Source of the DNA: Mycoplasma sp. CAG:956 | Lineage (GTDB): Bacteria; Bacillota_I; Bacilli_A; RF39; UBA660 | Assembly: GCA_000433475.1 (NCBI GenBank) | Contig: HF993104.1 | Span: 62,001 to 126,000, forward strand | Direction: 5' to 3' | DNA length: 64,000 nt | In this document: one piece after another, positions 1-8,354 of the stretch | Position numbering within the stretch: the first letter of the stretch is position 1 | Layout: every line of letters starts with the position of its first letter | The notes under the pieces: generated by a model | Database searches by the model: none | What the model saw: only the letters and a program-made list of their open reading frames with translations | What the model was told of the DNA's origin: nothing | Position numbers and translations under genes: made by a program

Positions 1-120
1 GTTAAAAATCGTTTTATAAAATTTACTGAATATAAATTATTAAAAAATACTTTTGCCATTGACAAGAATAATATTTATCATTTATACTATAGTTTCCAAT
101 GGAATGGAGTATCTAAATGA
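1..120 (+). CDS. 3' end of an unidentified CDS (partial)
   Basis: Frame 1 is open from the first base and stops with TGA at 118-120, giving 39 residues ending in NGVSK. The stop overlaps the ATG of the next gene in an ATGA arrangement, which is typical of translationally coupled genes, so this is probably the tail of a real upstream gene. The fragment is rich in aromatic and Lys residues (for example IYHLYYSFQW). It is too short to assign to a family. Confidence 0.5.
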   Translation, partial: VKNRFIKFTEYKLLKNTFAIDKNNIYHLYYSFQWNGVSK

Positions 121-1532
121 AGAAGGAAAGTGCCTTAATTAAAGGAATTGATTTATATAATAAAAGAAAATATATGGAAGCTAAAAATGAGTTTTTAATA
201 GCTAGTGAAGAGGGAAGTGACTATGAAAAAGTGGAAGCTAACCTTTATTTAGGAAAGATAGCTCTTAGAAGTGATAGTGAACTACTGTTTGATGCTAAAA
301 ATTATATTGATTATGTTTTAGAATGTGGTAATGATTATCAAAGAGAACAAGCTACTTTTGAACTTGCTACTAAATATCGTATTTTAAATTATTTTGATGA
401 GGCAATTAAACTATATAAAAAGTGCTTAGAAATAATTCCTAATGATTTATATGTTTTAACTGATTTAGTTAATCTTTATTTAAAATTAGATGAAATAAAT
501 GAGGCTGAAAAATATTGTTTTTACTTACTTGATGGTGCTAAATATTCTAATTCATTTAGAAAAAAGACTATTAGTACTAATGCTGCTTATTTAGGCTTAG
601 CAAGGATAAACTTTCGAAAAGGCGATATAAAAAAACTATGGGAATATTTAGATAAAGTTGAACCACTAACAAAAAGAGATATAGAACAAAAATCGGATAT
701 TGAGGCTAATTTAATGTTTAATCAAGGAAAGTATGATGAAGCAACAGATAAACTTCAGGATAGCTTACATAGTAATATTGCTTTTATTAGAGAATTAACT
801 AAAGATAAGATTGCCATTATGAAATCTATTAATGGAGATGTACTTGCTAGTAAAATTACGTTAAATAGAAATTTTCCAGAAAGACCAATTACAAAAGGTG
901 GCAGTGTTACTTTGGCAAGTATTTATGAGAATGAAAAAAATTATAAAGGAGCTTATAATTTATATTTTAGTTTGAGTTTTAGCAATTTTGAATATTTAAT
1001 TGATGCTTTAAAATGTGCTATGCACTATGATGAGGCATTAGCGGTTGCAACTATTAATAGATTACTTTTAACTAGTGTTGATAAAGATAAATATTTACCA
1101 TATTTAATTTATTTAAGTAAGAAATATAATATTTTCTTTGATGGTGTTAACTACAATGATATGCCTTTATTAGCTATGGAATTTTTGCAACATGATGAAG
1201 AAAAAGTAAAAATGCTAGCTACTTATAGTGGACAATTAAACTATAGGGAAGGATTTACTTGGGATTATGTCTATGATGGTATTATTAAAGAGTCCCTAGA
1301 TAATGCTGATAATTTAGATAATGTTTCTTTTGCTTCTGATATTATTTATGATACTTATATTATTTATGTACCTTATTTAGCATGGGAATATAAGGATTAT
1401 ATAGTAGTTAAAACTTATAAAGGTACTAAAGTACCAATCGAAGTTACTTTACAAAGTAAGGCTTATTTTGACAAACAAATTCCTGCATATTTATTAAAAC
1501 AAGATAATAATGTTCGCAAATTGTTTAGATAA
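117..1532 (+). CDS. TPR-repeat protein, paralogue 1
   Basis: A soluble 471-residue protein built almost wholly of short amphipathic helix pairs. Tetratricopeptide-like units are visible at about residues 8-40, 80-115 (DEAIKLYKKCLEIIPND), 200-240 and 270-300. No signal peptide or membrane segment is present. The C-terminal 130 residues are not TPR and share the segment YLIYLSKKYNIFFD with the next gene, so the pair is a tandem duplication. TPR proteins normally act as scaffolds for protein-protein contacts; no enzymatic motif is visible and no partner can be named. The start ATG overlaps the stop of the upstream fragment and has a GGAATGGAG purine stretch in front. Confidence 0.75.
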   Translation: MKKESALIKGIDLYNKRKYMEAKNEFLIASEEGSDYEKVEANLYLGKIALRSDSELLFDAKNYIDYVLECGNDYQREQATFELATKYRILNYFDEAIKLYKKCLEIIPNDLYVLTDLVNLYLKLDEINEAEKYCFYLLDGAKYSNSFRKKTISTNAAYLGLARINFRKGDIKKLWEYLDKVEPLTKRDIEQKSDIEANLMFNQGKYDEATDKLQDSLHSNIAFIRELTKDKIAIMKSINGDVLASKITLNRNFPERPITKGGSVTLASIYENEKNYKGAYNLYFSLSFSNFEYLIDALKCAMHYDEALAVATINRLLLTSVDKDKYLPYLIYLSKKYNIFFDGVNYNDMPLLAMEFLQHDEEKVKMLATYSGQLNYREGFTWDYVYDGIIKESLDNADNLDNVSFASDIIYDTYIIYVPYLAWEYKDYIVVKTYKGTKVPIEVTLQSKAYFDKQIPAYLLKQDNNVRKLFR

Positions 1533-1619
1533 TTTAATATTGATTTATCAAAAATTATCCGTTTATAATTAAAATGAAGGGAAGTAGTCAGTTAATATTA
1601 AGTACTGGCTAAATTTAAT

Positions 1620-3026
1620 ATGGTTAATGAGTATTTACAAACAGCAATTAGTTTTTATCAAAGAAAAAAACTTCCACAAGCAAGGAAAATGCTTTTAGAA
1701 ATTTATAATGATGGTACTTTAGAAGAAAAGGTAACAGCAGCTTTTTATTTGGGAAAAATTGCAGGTATTTTACGAGAAAAAGTTAATGAAGTAAAAACTT
1801 ACTTTTACTTTGTGATTTTAAACGGTAATGATGATTTTAGAGGTAAAGCCTATATGGAATTAGGTATTTATTATCGCAGTCAAAAAAATCAAAAAGAAAT
1901 GCTCAAATGCTATAAGAAAGCTTTAGAATATATTCCTAATGATATTAGATTATTAACGGAGTTAGGAAATTATTATTTAAGTAGAAATGATTTTGATATA
2001 CAAAATATTGCTCAAGACTATTTTCAAAAAATTTTAAAACTAAATAGGTGTGAGGAAGAAAAAAGTAAGTTTATTCGTAATCAAAATATTGCTTATTTTG
2101 GACTTGCTAAATCATTTACTAAACAAAAAAAGACTAACAAAGCCAAAGAAATGCTTAATCAAGTTGAAGTTCAATGTCAAAGAGATAAGGAAGATATAAA
2201 TAAATGTTATGGAAATATTGCTGTTTGGGAAGAAAAATATTTGCTAGCTATTAGTTTTTTTCAAAATAATCTAAAAAGTCATAGTGAAAAAGTAGTTAAT
2301 AATGCTAGAGAAAAAATAGGTATTCTTTATGCTGTAGTTGGTGAATATGATAAGGCTATAACGGCTTTAGAGCCAATTGCTAAGTTACCTTATAAGGGTA
2401 ATTTTGCTAATTTTATTTTAGGCAAGATTTATTATTATAAAAAAGATTATAAGAGTGCTTATGAAGCTTCGATGAAGGCTAGTTGTATTTTTGATGTTGC
2501 ATTACTTTATGCTCTAAAAAGTGCAATGCATTTTGATGATGTTAAGGCAATTGAAGTTGGCAATATTATTACTAGTAAGAAAGAATTATTAGTTAAATAT
2601 CGTCCTTATTTAATATACTTAAGTAAAAAATATAATATTTTCTTTGATGAGTTAGATTATAATGAGTTAAGTAGTCTTGAAAAAGCAATGATTTTTCAGG
2701 ATAGGTTAGATATTTATGATAAAACTATCTATATTTACAATATGGAATATGGCAAGTATTTGGATGCTTACACTATTTTTGAAGAAAATTTAGAAGAAAG
2801 AATTTCTAAGCTTACTCCTTCGTTTTGCGGCGGATACTACGATACTTATTATGTTAAACCATATAATAGCAAAGTTTTCCAAGATAAATATTTAATTGTA
2901 AATACTTTAAAGGATACTAAAGAAATTATTGAAATTAAAATTACAACTAAAGAACAAATCGATGCTTTAGACAAAAAAGATATATTTGAAAATCAAAAGG
3001 TATTAATTAAAAATCTATTTAAATAA
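1620..3026 (+). CDS. TPR-repeat protein, paralogue 2
   Basis: This 468-residue protein resembles the preceding gene along its whole length: TPR-like helical pairs (for example KEMLKCYKKALEYIPND near residue 95 and GEYDKAITALEPIAKL near 240), then the shared YLIYLSKKYNIFFD segment near residue 340 and a non-TPR C-terminal domain. No signal peptide is present. The gene lies 87 bp downstream of its paralogue and ends at a bidirectional terminator. The ribosome binding site before ATG 1620 is weak, so the exact start is less certain than the reading frame. Function is unknown beyond a likely scaffold role. Confidence 0.72.
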   Translation: MVNEYLQTAISFYQRKKLPQARKMLLEIYNDGTLEEKVTAAFYLGKIAGILREKVNEVKTYFYFVILNGNDDFRGKAYMELGIYYRSQKNQKEMLKCYKKALEYIPNDIRLLTELGNYYLSRNDFDIQNIAQDYFQKILKLNRCEEEKSKFIRNQNIAYFGLAKSFTKQKKTNKAKEMLNQVEVQCQRDKEDINKCYGNIAVWEEKYLLAISFFQNNLKSHSEKVVNNAREKIGILYAVVGEYDKAITALEPIAKLPYKGNFANFILGKIYYYKKDYKSAYEASMKASCIFDVALLYALKSAMHFDDVKAIEVGNIITSKKELLVKYRPYLIYLSKKYNIFFDELDYNELSSLEKAMIFQDRLDIYDKTIYIYNMEYGKYLDAYTIFEENLEERISKLTPSFCGGYYDTYYVKPYNSKVFQDKYLIVNTLKDTKEIIEIKITTKEQIDALDKKDIFENQKVLIKNLFK

Positions 3027-3037
3027 TTAATCAAATT

Positions 3038-3079
3038 AAAAAGGTGTTATTCTTATTTTTTAATAGAGTAACACTTTTT
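3038..3079. terminator. bidirectional intrinsic terminator
   Basis: The arm at 3038-3052 (AAAAAGGTGTTATTC) pairs with 3065-3079 (GAGTAACACTTTTT) with one bulge, and the A and T runs flank the stem so it can work on both strands. It separates the convergent TPR gene (+) and rnhC (-). Confidence 0.8.
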
Positions 3080-3089
3080 CTAATATTAA

Positions 3090-4031
3090 TTATAAATTTT
3101 TAATTTTTTCGGTGTTTTTGAAATTCCATTTAACATAATGTTTTAAGAAGTCTTCACCCTTAGTAATAAGGATTTTCTTAGCTAATGCATCAACTTTATC
3201 ACTTGCTCCTAAGATAACAGGAGTACCAATTTCTATACTTATTCTTTTCATTTCTTTTAAGAAAATATAGCGACTTATAATAGAGGCACAAGCTACTGAT
3301 AATACTTGGTCTTCGGCTTTAGTCATGAAAGTAACGTTACTTATTTTTTCTTTGGCATTACTAATGTGTTCATAAAATTTCTTTGGATAGACAAATTGAT
3401 CGATAACGATAGCATCATAAACATAATTATCTTTCTTAATTAAAGAAACTAAAACTTTGTTATGCAAAATTGCCTTAATTTTATTCATGTTTTTATCTTC
3501 TAAAGGAAGTTTATTATATGAATCGTTATCTAAAATATAAGTTACATAAGGTATTTTCTTAATAATAGCAGGAGCTATTTCAATAATTTTTTCATCAGTA
3601 ATTTTTTTACTATCACGAACACCTAAATCGGTTAGAAAATCAATATTTTCTTTAGATACATAAGTAGCACTTACAACAATAGGACCAAAGTAGTCACCAG
3701 TTCCAACCTCATCACTACCAATTGTAGCCATGCTATGATATTTACTATAAGTGGAATGCTCGCTTTTGTTATTATTAGCTTTTTTATCTTTACCACTGAT
3801 ATCTATATAACGGTGGTTTTTAATACGTTCTTGTTCTATCCATAGGGAAGCTTCGATATCTGCTGATAAGCCTTGAAACATTAATTTGCCTGATTCATAT
3901 AAAGTAATTGTTGTATCATAATTTTTAACTTGAAAAACTGCATAAGGAGGCGTTTTTAAAGGAATGTATTTTTCATAATATTTAATAACCATATTTTTAA
4001 GGTTATCACTAATTTTAAAGACAATAGTCAT
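3090..4031 (-). CDS. rnhC: ribonuclease HIII
   Basis: RNase HIII cleaves the RNA strand of RNA-DNA hybrids and removes misinserted ribonucleotides. The N-terminal ~80 residues match the TBP-like substrate-binding domain (DUF3378) that separates HIII from HII. The catalytic domain starts at GSDEVGTGDYFGP with the acidic pair D107-E108, followed by DSKK and the KAEDQVLSVACASIISRY helix. The length of 313 residues is normal. It is encoded divergently from cvpA-trxA; the rnhC, cvpA and trxA neighbourhood is also seen in Bacillus, with zapA, polX and mutS2 missing here. Confidence 0.95.
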   Translation of the reverse strand: MTIVFKISDNLKNMVIKYYEKYIPLKTPPYAVFQVKNYDTTITLYESGKLMFQGLSADIEASLWIEQERIKNHRYIDISGKDKKANNNKSEHSTYSKYHSMATIGSDEVGTGDYFGPIVVSATYVSKENIDFLTDLGVRDSKKITDEKIIEIAPAIIKKIPYVTYILDNDSYNKLPLEDKNMNKIKAILHNKVLVSLIKKDNYVYDAIVIDQFVYPKKFYEHISNAKEKISNVTFMTKAEDQVLSVACASIISRYIFLKEMKRISIEIGTPVILGASDKVDALAKKILITKGEDFLKHYVKWNFKNTEKIKNL

Positions 4032-4116
4032 AAATAATCACCAAGAAAAATTTTAACATATTTGCCTTTCTTTTTCAATTTAATTAGTATATACTTAAAG
4101 TAGAGGAGTTGATTTT

Positions 4117-4833
4117 ATGGTAAGTATAATTGATGCAATAATAATTATATTGTTATTATTTGGAGCTGTATTTGGCTTTAGGGCGGGTGTTATTAAAAGT
4201 GCTGTATCGTTTTTAGGAACACTACTAATTATTTTTTTAGCATTTCAATTAAAGAATCCTATTTCGGAATTTTTATATATGCATTTGCCATTTTTTAATT
4301 TTAGTGGCGAGCTTGCGGGTGTTACTGTTTTTAATGTTTTAATTTATGAAGGAATAGCTTTCCTAATAGTTTTTGCTATTTTAGAAATTCTATTAAAAGT
4401 AGTGGTTATTGCCAGTGGCATTTTAGAAAGTATTTTACGTTTAACAATTGTCTTTGGTTTATTTTCAAAAATTTTAGGACTTTTCTTTGGCTTTATTGAA
4501 TATTATGTTATAATATTTGCTGGTCTTTTTATGTTAAATTGCTTTTCTAATACAGCATTTTTAATAAAAGATTCAAGCTTAGCTACTAGTATTTTAAATA
4601 ATACACCTATTTTAACCGAACAATTTAAGGAACCTAAGGCTGCTATCGATGAAATATTAAATTTAAGCACTATTTATAAAAATGACAAAGATGGTTATAA
4701 TGCCAAAGCTTTTGAAATTTTAATTAAATATAATGTTATTTCTAAAGATCAAGCAGAAAAATTAATAAGTAAGAAAAAAATAGATATTTCAAATGCTCAA
4801 GATATAATAGATTCTTTAAAGAAAAATAGTTAA
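4117..4833 (+). CDS. cvpA: CvpA family membrane protein
   Basis: A 238-residue integral membrane protein with four hydrophobic segments (about residues 5-22, 28-45, 70-100 and 110-140) and a soluble C-terminal tail. The N-terminus IDAIIIILLLFGAVFGFRAG is the typical CvpA start: a short Asp-bearing first helix followed by a Gly-rich turn. The exact function of CvpA proteins is unsettled; they were named for colicin V production and are linked to envelope and septal processes. Position next to rnhC matches yshB in Bacillus. GAGGAG lies 8 bases before the ATG. Confidence 0.85.
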   Translation: MVSIIDAIIIILLLFGAVFGFRAGVIKSAVSFLGTLLIIFLAFQLKNPISEFLYMHLPFFNFSGELAGVTVFNVLIYEGIAFLIVFAILEILLKVVVIASGILESILRLTIVFGLFSKILGLFFGFIEYYVIIFAGLFMLNCFSNTAFLIKDSSLATSILNNTPILTEQFKEPKAAIDEILNLSTIYKNDKDGYNAKAFEILIKYNVISKDQAEKLISKKKIDISNAQDIIDSLKKNS

Positions 4834-4886
4834 GGTTACTTATAAAAATACAATAAATGGATAATATAATGGTGAAGGAGTAAACG

Positions 4887-5171
4887 ATGATTAAATATTT
4901 AGAAAAAGATAATTTTGATGAAGAAGTAAAAAGTGGACGTATTTTAGTCGATTTTTATGCTGATTGGTGTGGACCATGTAAAATGATGGGAGCTGTTTTA
5001 GAAACGATGGATATTAATATTTTAAAAGTAAATGTTGATGAATATCCAGAAATAGCTAGAAGATTTGGCATTATGTCCATTCCTACTTTAATTATTTTTG
5101 AAGATGGTGAAGAAGTTGCTAAAAATATTGGCTTTATGTCAAAGGAAGCTTTAACCGAATTTTTAAAATAA
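4887..5171 (+). CDS. trxA: thioredoxin
   Basis: A small 94-residue thioredoxin. The active site is WCGPC with the redox cysteines at about residues 28 and 31, preceded by VDFYADW and followed by the cis-Pro loop (MSIPTLIIF). It reduces disulfides in cytoplasmic proteins. It lacks any signal peptide. It is slightly shorter than the usual 104-108 residues because the N-terminal helix and the alpha-2/beta-3 region are trimmed. It follows cvpA by 53 bp and ends at a strong terminator. Confidence 0.95.
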   Translation: MIKYLEKDNFDEEVKSGRILVDFYADWCGPCKMMGAVLETMDINILKVNVDEYPEIARRFGIMSIPTLIIFEDGEEVAKNIGFMSKEALTEFLK

Positions 5172-5183
5172 AATAATCAAGAT

Positions 5184-5225
5184 AAAAAATGTTACTAGGA
5201 TAATGATTACTAGTAACATTTTTTT
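5184..5225 (+). terminator. intrinsic terminator of cvpA-trxA
   Basis: A perfect 15-bp stem: AAAAAATGTTACTAG at 5184-5198 and its complement at 5211-5225, followed by T-rich sequence. It is symmetrical, so it can also end transcription of the convergent DUF2624 gene. Confidence 0.85.
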
Positions 5226-5271
5226 GCTTTTATTTTTTTTAATTATGGCTTTTTTAATTAGAAAACAATGT

Positions 5272-5535
5272 TTAACGAAAGAGTTTGCCATAACGAGCTT
5301 TATAGTATTCTACTAACTCTTTAATTTTTGCAAAGTTTTCGGGACTAAAATTATTCTTATAATTATCTATAACTTCTATATTTTGATTTTTTAATAAAGA
5401 ATACCAATTATTTTTTAAAAAACGTAGGATAAATTCGCCTTCATCTAAAGAAAGATTAACACTGTTTTTACTAGCAAAATTAAAAATATCATTTAAAGAC
5501 AATTTATTTACGATGCCTTCTACTAAATTATACAA
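5272..5535 (-). CDS. DUF2624 (YqfT-like) small protein
   Basis: An 87-residue acidic-basic helical protein. The order of motifs (VNKLSLNDIFNFASKNSVNLSLDEGEFI near the start, FSPENFAKIKELVEYYKARYGKLF at the end) follows the small DUF2624/YqfT family of Bacilli as I remember it. No function is known for that family. It is divergent from the downstream penicillin-binding protein, sharing a 61-bp intergenic region. Start ATG 5535 has a GGGTGAT ribosome binding site. Confidence 0.6.
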   Translation of the reverse strand: MYNLVEGIVNKLSLNDIFNFASKNSVNLSLDEGEFILRFLKNNWYSLLKNQNIEVIDNYKNNFSPENFAKIKELVEYYKARYGKLFR

Positions 5536-5596
5536 AATATCACCCTATAAATAGTATGATTTTAGAAATCTTAATTATACTAAAAATGGTGGTTTT

Positions 5597-7483
5597 ATGC
5601 GTAAAAAAGTTATTCTTTTTTTAATAGTAATAATTGTTTTTAGTTTTTATAGTTATCGATTTTATGATTTAAGATTTAAAAATAATGCTTACTATTTAGA
5701 AGAGTATGAAAAGATTAGTACTAAGTATGTTTATGATATTAAAGAAGAAAGAGGGAGAATTTTAGATAGAAATGGTAAAGTTTTAATAGATAATAAAAAG
5801 ATAAATGTTATAACTTTTAGATTAATTAATAATCCTGATACTACTTATTTAATCAATTTAGCTAGTAAACTTATGAATATTTTAGATTTAACAGAAGAGG
5901 CAAGTAGTGATGAATTAAAAAAATATTACTTGCTAACAGAAAGTATAGATTATTTATTAACAAAAGAAGATAAAGAAAAAATTAAATATCGTAGTTTAGA
6001 TAGTGCTGATGTTTATAACTTAAAATTAAGCAGAATAGATGGTGAAATTAATAAATATAATTTAAAAGAAAGAATAGCTATTCATACTTATTATTTAATG
6101 ACTAATGGGTATTATTATGATACAAAAATAATAAAAAAACCAGTTAGTGATAATTTATGTATGCAAGTGTTAGAATATAATATTACAGGGTTAACTTGTG
6201 ATTACTTATATGAAAGAGAAAATATATATAATATTATTCCTAGTATTATTGGTAGTATTGGCTCTATTAGAAAAGAGGATTTTGCTTATTATAAAGAAAG
6301 AGGTTATTTAAATGATGCAATGGTTGGTATATCTGGATTAGAAAGTTATTATGAAGATATTTTACATGGTACAAGAAATAAATATACATTAAATAGTGAT
6401 AATTCTTTGGAACTTTATGAGGCTGGTAAGAGGGGAGAAGATGTTGTTTTAAATCTAGACTTAGATTTAGAAGAAAAGTTAATTAGTATTCAAAAAAGTA
6501 ATATGTTAAAAGTTAAGAAAATGCAAAATACTGATTATTTTGATACTAATTATAGTATTATAAGTGATCCTAATACGGGTGGTATCTTAGCAATAAGTGG
6601 TCTTAAAATTAAGGGTGATGTTTTTAGTGATGTTAGTAGTAATATTATGTTTAATAGTTATACAGTAGGTTCAGTTATAAAGGGGGCTTCTAATACAGTT
6701 GGTTATTTAAATAATGTTATTTTAAAGGGACAAAAGATAAGAGATGGTTGTGTTAAAATTCATTATGTTCCAAAGAAATGTTCTTTTAAAGATTTAGGAT
6801 ATTTAGATGATATTACGGCTTTAAAACAATCAAGTAATTATTATCAATTTATGACGGCTATAAAACTTACTGGTAATACTTATAAATATAATATGGATTT
6901 ACCAGTAACAGTTAATGATTTTAATAAATATCGTGATGTTTTTGCCATGTTTGGGTTAGGCAGTTCAACAGGAATTGATTTTCCTAGAGAAAATACTGGC
7001 ATAAAGGGTAGTACAATATCTAGCGATTTATATCTTAATTTAGCGATTGGTCAGTATGATACTTACACCCCTTTACAAATTTTAAACTATATTAATACGA
7101 TAGCAAATAATGGGGTTAGATATAAGTTATCTTTAGCAAAAAGAAATCCAGAAGTTTTAAATCAGGTACCACTAGATAAAGAATATTTTGCAAGAATTAA
7201 AGAAGGATTTTATCAAGTAGTAAATGGTGGTACCGCTAATAATTATGTCGATAAAAAATATATGGCTGCTGGTAAGACGGGGACGGCACAAAGTTATTAT
7301 AGTAAAGATATAACGACGATTAATACGACTTTTGCTGCTTTTATGCCTAAGGATAATCCTAAGTATTCTATTGTTATTATGAATCCTAATATTTCTATAG
7401 AAAATGCTAAAGTAAAGTATAATGCTCCTTTACACCGCTTAATTAGTAAAGAAATAACTAATTATATGTTTGCAAATACTTAA
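5597..7483 (+). CDS. class B penicillin-binding protein (PBP2-like transpeptidase)
   Basis: This protein cross-links peptidoglycan, probably for cell elongation. A membrane anchor at residues 4-21 is followed by a non-catalytic dimerisation domain (EERGRILDRNGKVL at about 50-65) and a transpeptidase domain with all three active-site motifs: S359-V-I-K, S-S-N near 412 and K560-T-G-T-A. There is no PASTA domain, unlike the second PBP at 11.1 kb. The following rpmG gene mirrors the pbpA-rpmG neighbourhood in Bacillus, which supports a PBP2A/elongation role. At 628 residues it is a little short for the class. The ribosome binding site is GGTGG. Confidence 0.88.
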   Translation: MRKKVILFLIVIIVFSFYSYRFYDLRFKNNAYYLEEYEKISTKYVYDIKEERGRILDRNGKVLIDNKKINVITFRLINNPDTTYLINLASKLMNILDLTEEASSDELKKYYLLTESIDYLLTKEDKEKIKYRSLDSADVYNLKLSRIDGEINKYNLKERIAIHTYYLMTNGYYYDTKIIKKPVSDNLCMQVLEYNITGLTCDYLYERENIYNIIPSIIGSIGSIRKEDFAYYKERGYLNDAMVGISGLESYYEDILHGTRNKYTLNSDNSLELYEAGKRGEDVVLNLDLDLEEKLISIQKSNMLKVKKMQNTDYFDTNYSIISDPNTGGILAISGLKIKGDVFSDVSSNIMFNSYTVGSVIKGASNTVGYLNNVILKGQKIRDGCVKIHYVPKKCSFKDLGYLDDITALKQSSNYYQFMTAIKLTGNTYKYNMDLPVTVNDFNKYRDVFAMFGLGSSTGIDFPRENTGIKGSTISSDLYLNLAIGQYDTYTPLQILNYINTIANNGVRYKLSLAKRNPEVLNQVPLDKEYFARIKEGFYQVVNGGTANNYVDKKYMAAGKTGTAQSYYSKDITTINTTFAAFMPKDNPKYSIVIMNPNISIENAKVKYNAPLHRLISKEITNYMFANT

Positions 7484-7527
7484 AAGTATGATAAAATACT
7501 TAGGAGTGAAGCAAAGGAGGGATACTT

Positions 7528-7692
7528 ATGGCTAAAAATGAAAATAGAAATTATGTTACTTTAGCGTGCCAAGAATGTAAGCACGAAAACTATACTACAA
7601 GTAAAAATAAGAAAAATACTCCAGAAAAGTTAGAAACTAAGAAATTTTGTAGTAATTGCGGTAGAAAAACAACACATAAAGAAAAGAAATAA
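7528..7692 (+). CDS. rpmG: ribosomal protein bL33
   Basis: A 54-residue basic protein starting [18 protein letters not shown]. It has two zinc-ligand pairs, CQEC at residues 14-17 and CSNC at 41-44, so it is the zinc-binding (C+) form of L33 of the large ribosomal subunit. The start is fixed by GGAGGG six bases before ATG. It sits between the PBP gene and efp with short spacers, probably in one transcript. Confidence 0.93.
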   Translation: MAKNENRNYVTLACQECKHENYTTSKNKKNTPEKLETKKFCSNCGRKTTHKEKK

Positions 7693-7710
7693 TAAAGAAA
7701 GGCATGTATT

Positions 7711-8271
7711 ATGAACATCAACATTAATGATATTAAAAATGGTATGACAATTATTATGGATGGTAAACTATGTCAAATAGTTGAATTCCAACATGTAAAA
7801 CCAGGTAAGGGTGCTGCTTTCGTTAAGATGAAATTAAGAAATCTTAAGACTGGTTCTATCGTAGAAGATACTTATAATACTAATATTAAAGTAGAAAAAG
7901 CTCATATTGATAGAAAACCAATGCAATACCTATATAGTACTGGTGATAATTATGTATTTATGGATACTGCAAGTTATGAACAAATTGAAGTACCTGCTTC
8001 TAAATTAGAAGAAGAAAAGAAATATTTAAAAGAAAATTTAGAAATTGTTATTAATTTCTATGAAGGCGAAATAATCGGTATTGATTTACCAGAAAAGATT
8101 GAATTTGAAGTTGTTGAAACAACAGAAGCTACTAAGGGTAATACGACAAATAATGCTCTTAAAGATGCAACAATTGAAACTGGTTATGTTGTTAAAGTAC
8201 CAATGTTTATTAGCCAAGGAGAACATATAATTATCTCTACTAAAGACGGTAAATATTCATCAAGAGCCTAA
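7711..8271 (+). CDS. efp: translation elongation factor P
   Basis: EF-P rescues ribosomes stalled at proline runs. The 186 residues comprise the usual three beta-barrel domains. The tip loop HVKPGKGAAF carries Lys33, the residue modified in Bacillus-type EF-P, and the C-terminal signature (GYVVKVPMFISQGEHIIISTKDGKYSSRA) is intact. It lies 18 bp after rpmG. The stop codon is embedded in the terminator stem. Confidence 0.96.
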   Translation: MNININDIKNGMTIIMDGKLCQIVEFQHVKPGKGAAFVKMKLRNLKTGSIVEDTYNTNIKVEKAHIDRKPMQYLYSTGDNYVFMDTASYEQIEVPASKLEEEKKYLKENLEIVINFYEGEIIGIDLPEKIEFEVVETTEATKGNTTNNALKDATIETGYVVKVPMFISQGEHIIISTKDGKYSSRA

Positions 8272-8290
8272 TTGTTAGGTTCTTTTTTAA
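8262..8290 (+). terminator. efp terminator overlapping the stop codon
   Basis: AAGAGCCTAA (8262-8271) pairs with TTAGGTTCTT (8275-8284) around a three-base loop, followed by T6. The TAA of efp forms part of the 5' arm. Confidence 0.8.
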
Positions 8291-8300
8291 ACTAAAAATA

Positions 8301-8329
8301 TTGTATTATGTTAAGAAAACTTATATAAT
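8301..8329 (+). promoter_or_regulatory. sigma-A type promoter for the 8355 gene
   Basis: TTGTAT at 8301-8306 and TATAAT at 8324-8329 with a 17-base spacer, 25 bases upstream of the ATG at 8355. Confidence 0.65.
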
Positions 8330-8354
8330 TAAGATATGAGAAAAGGGTGTTATT

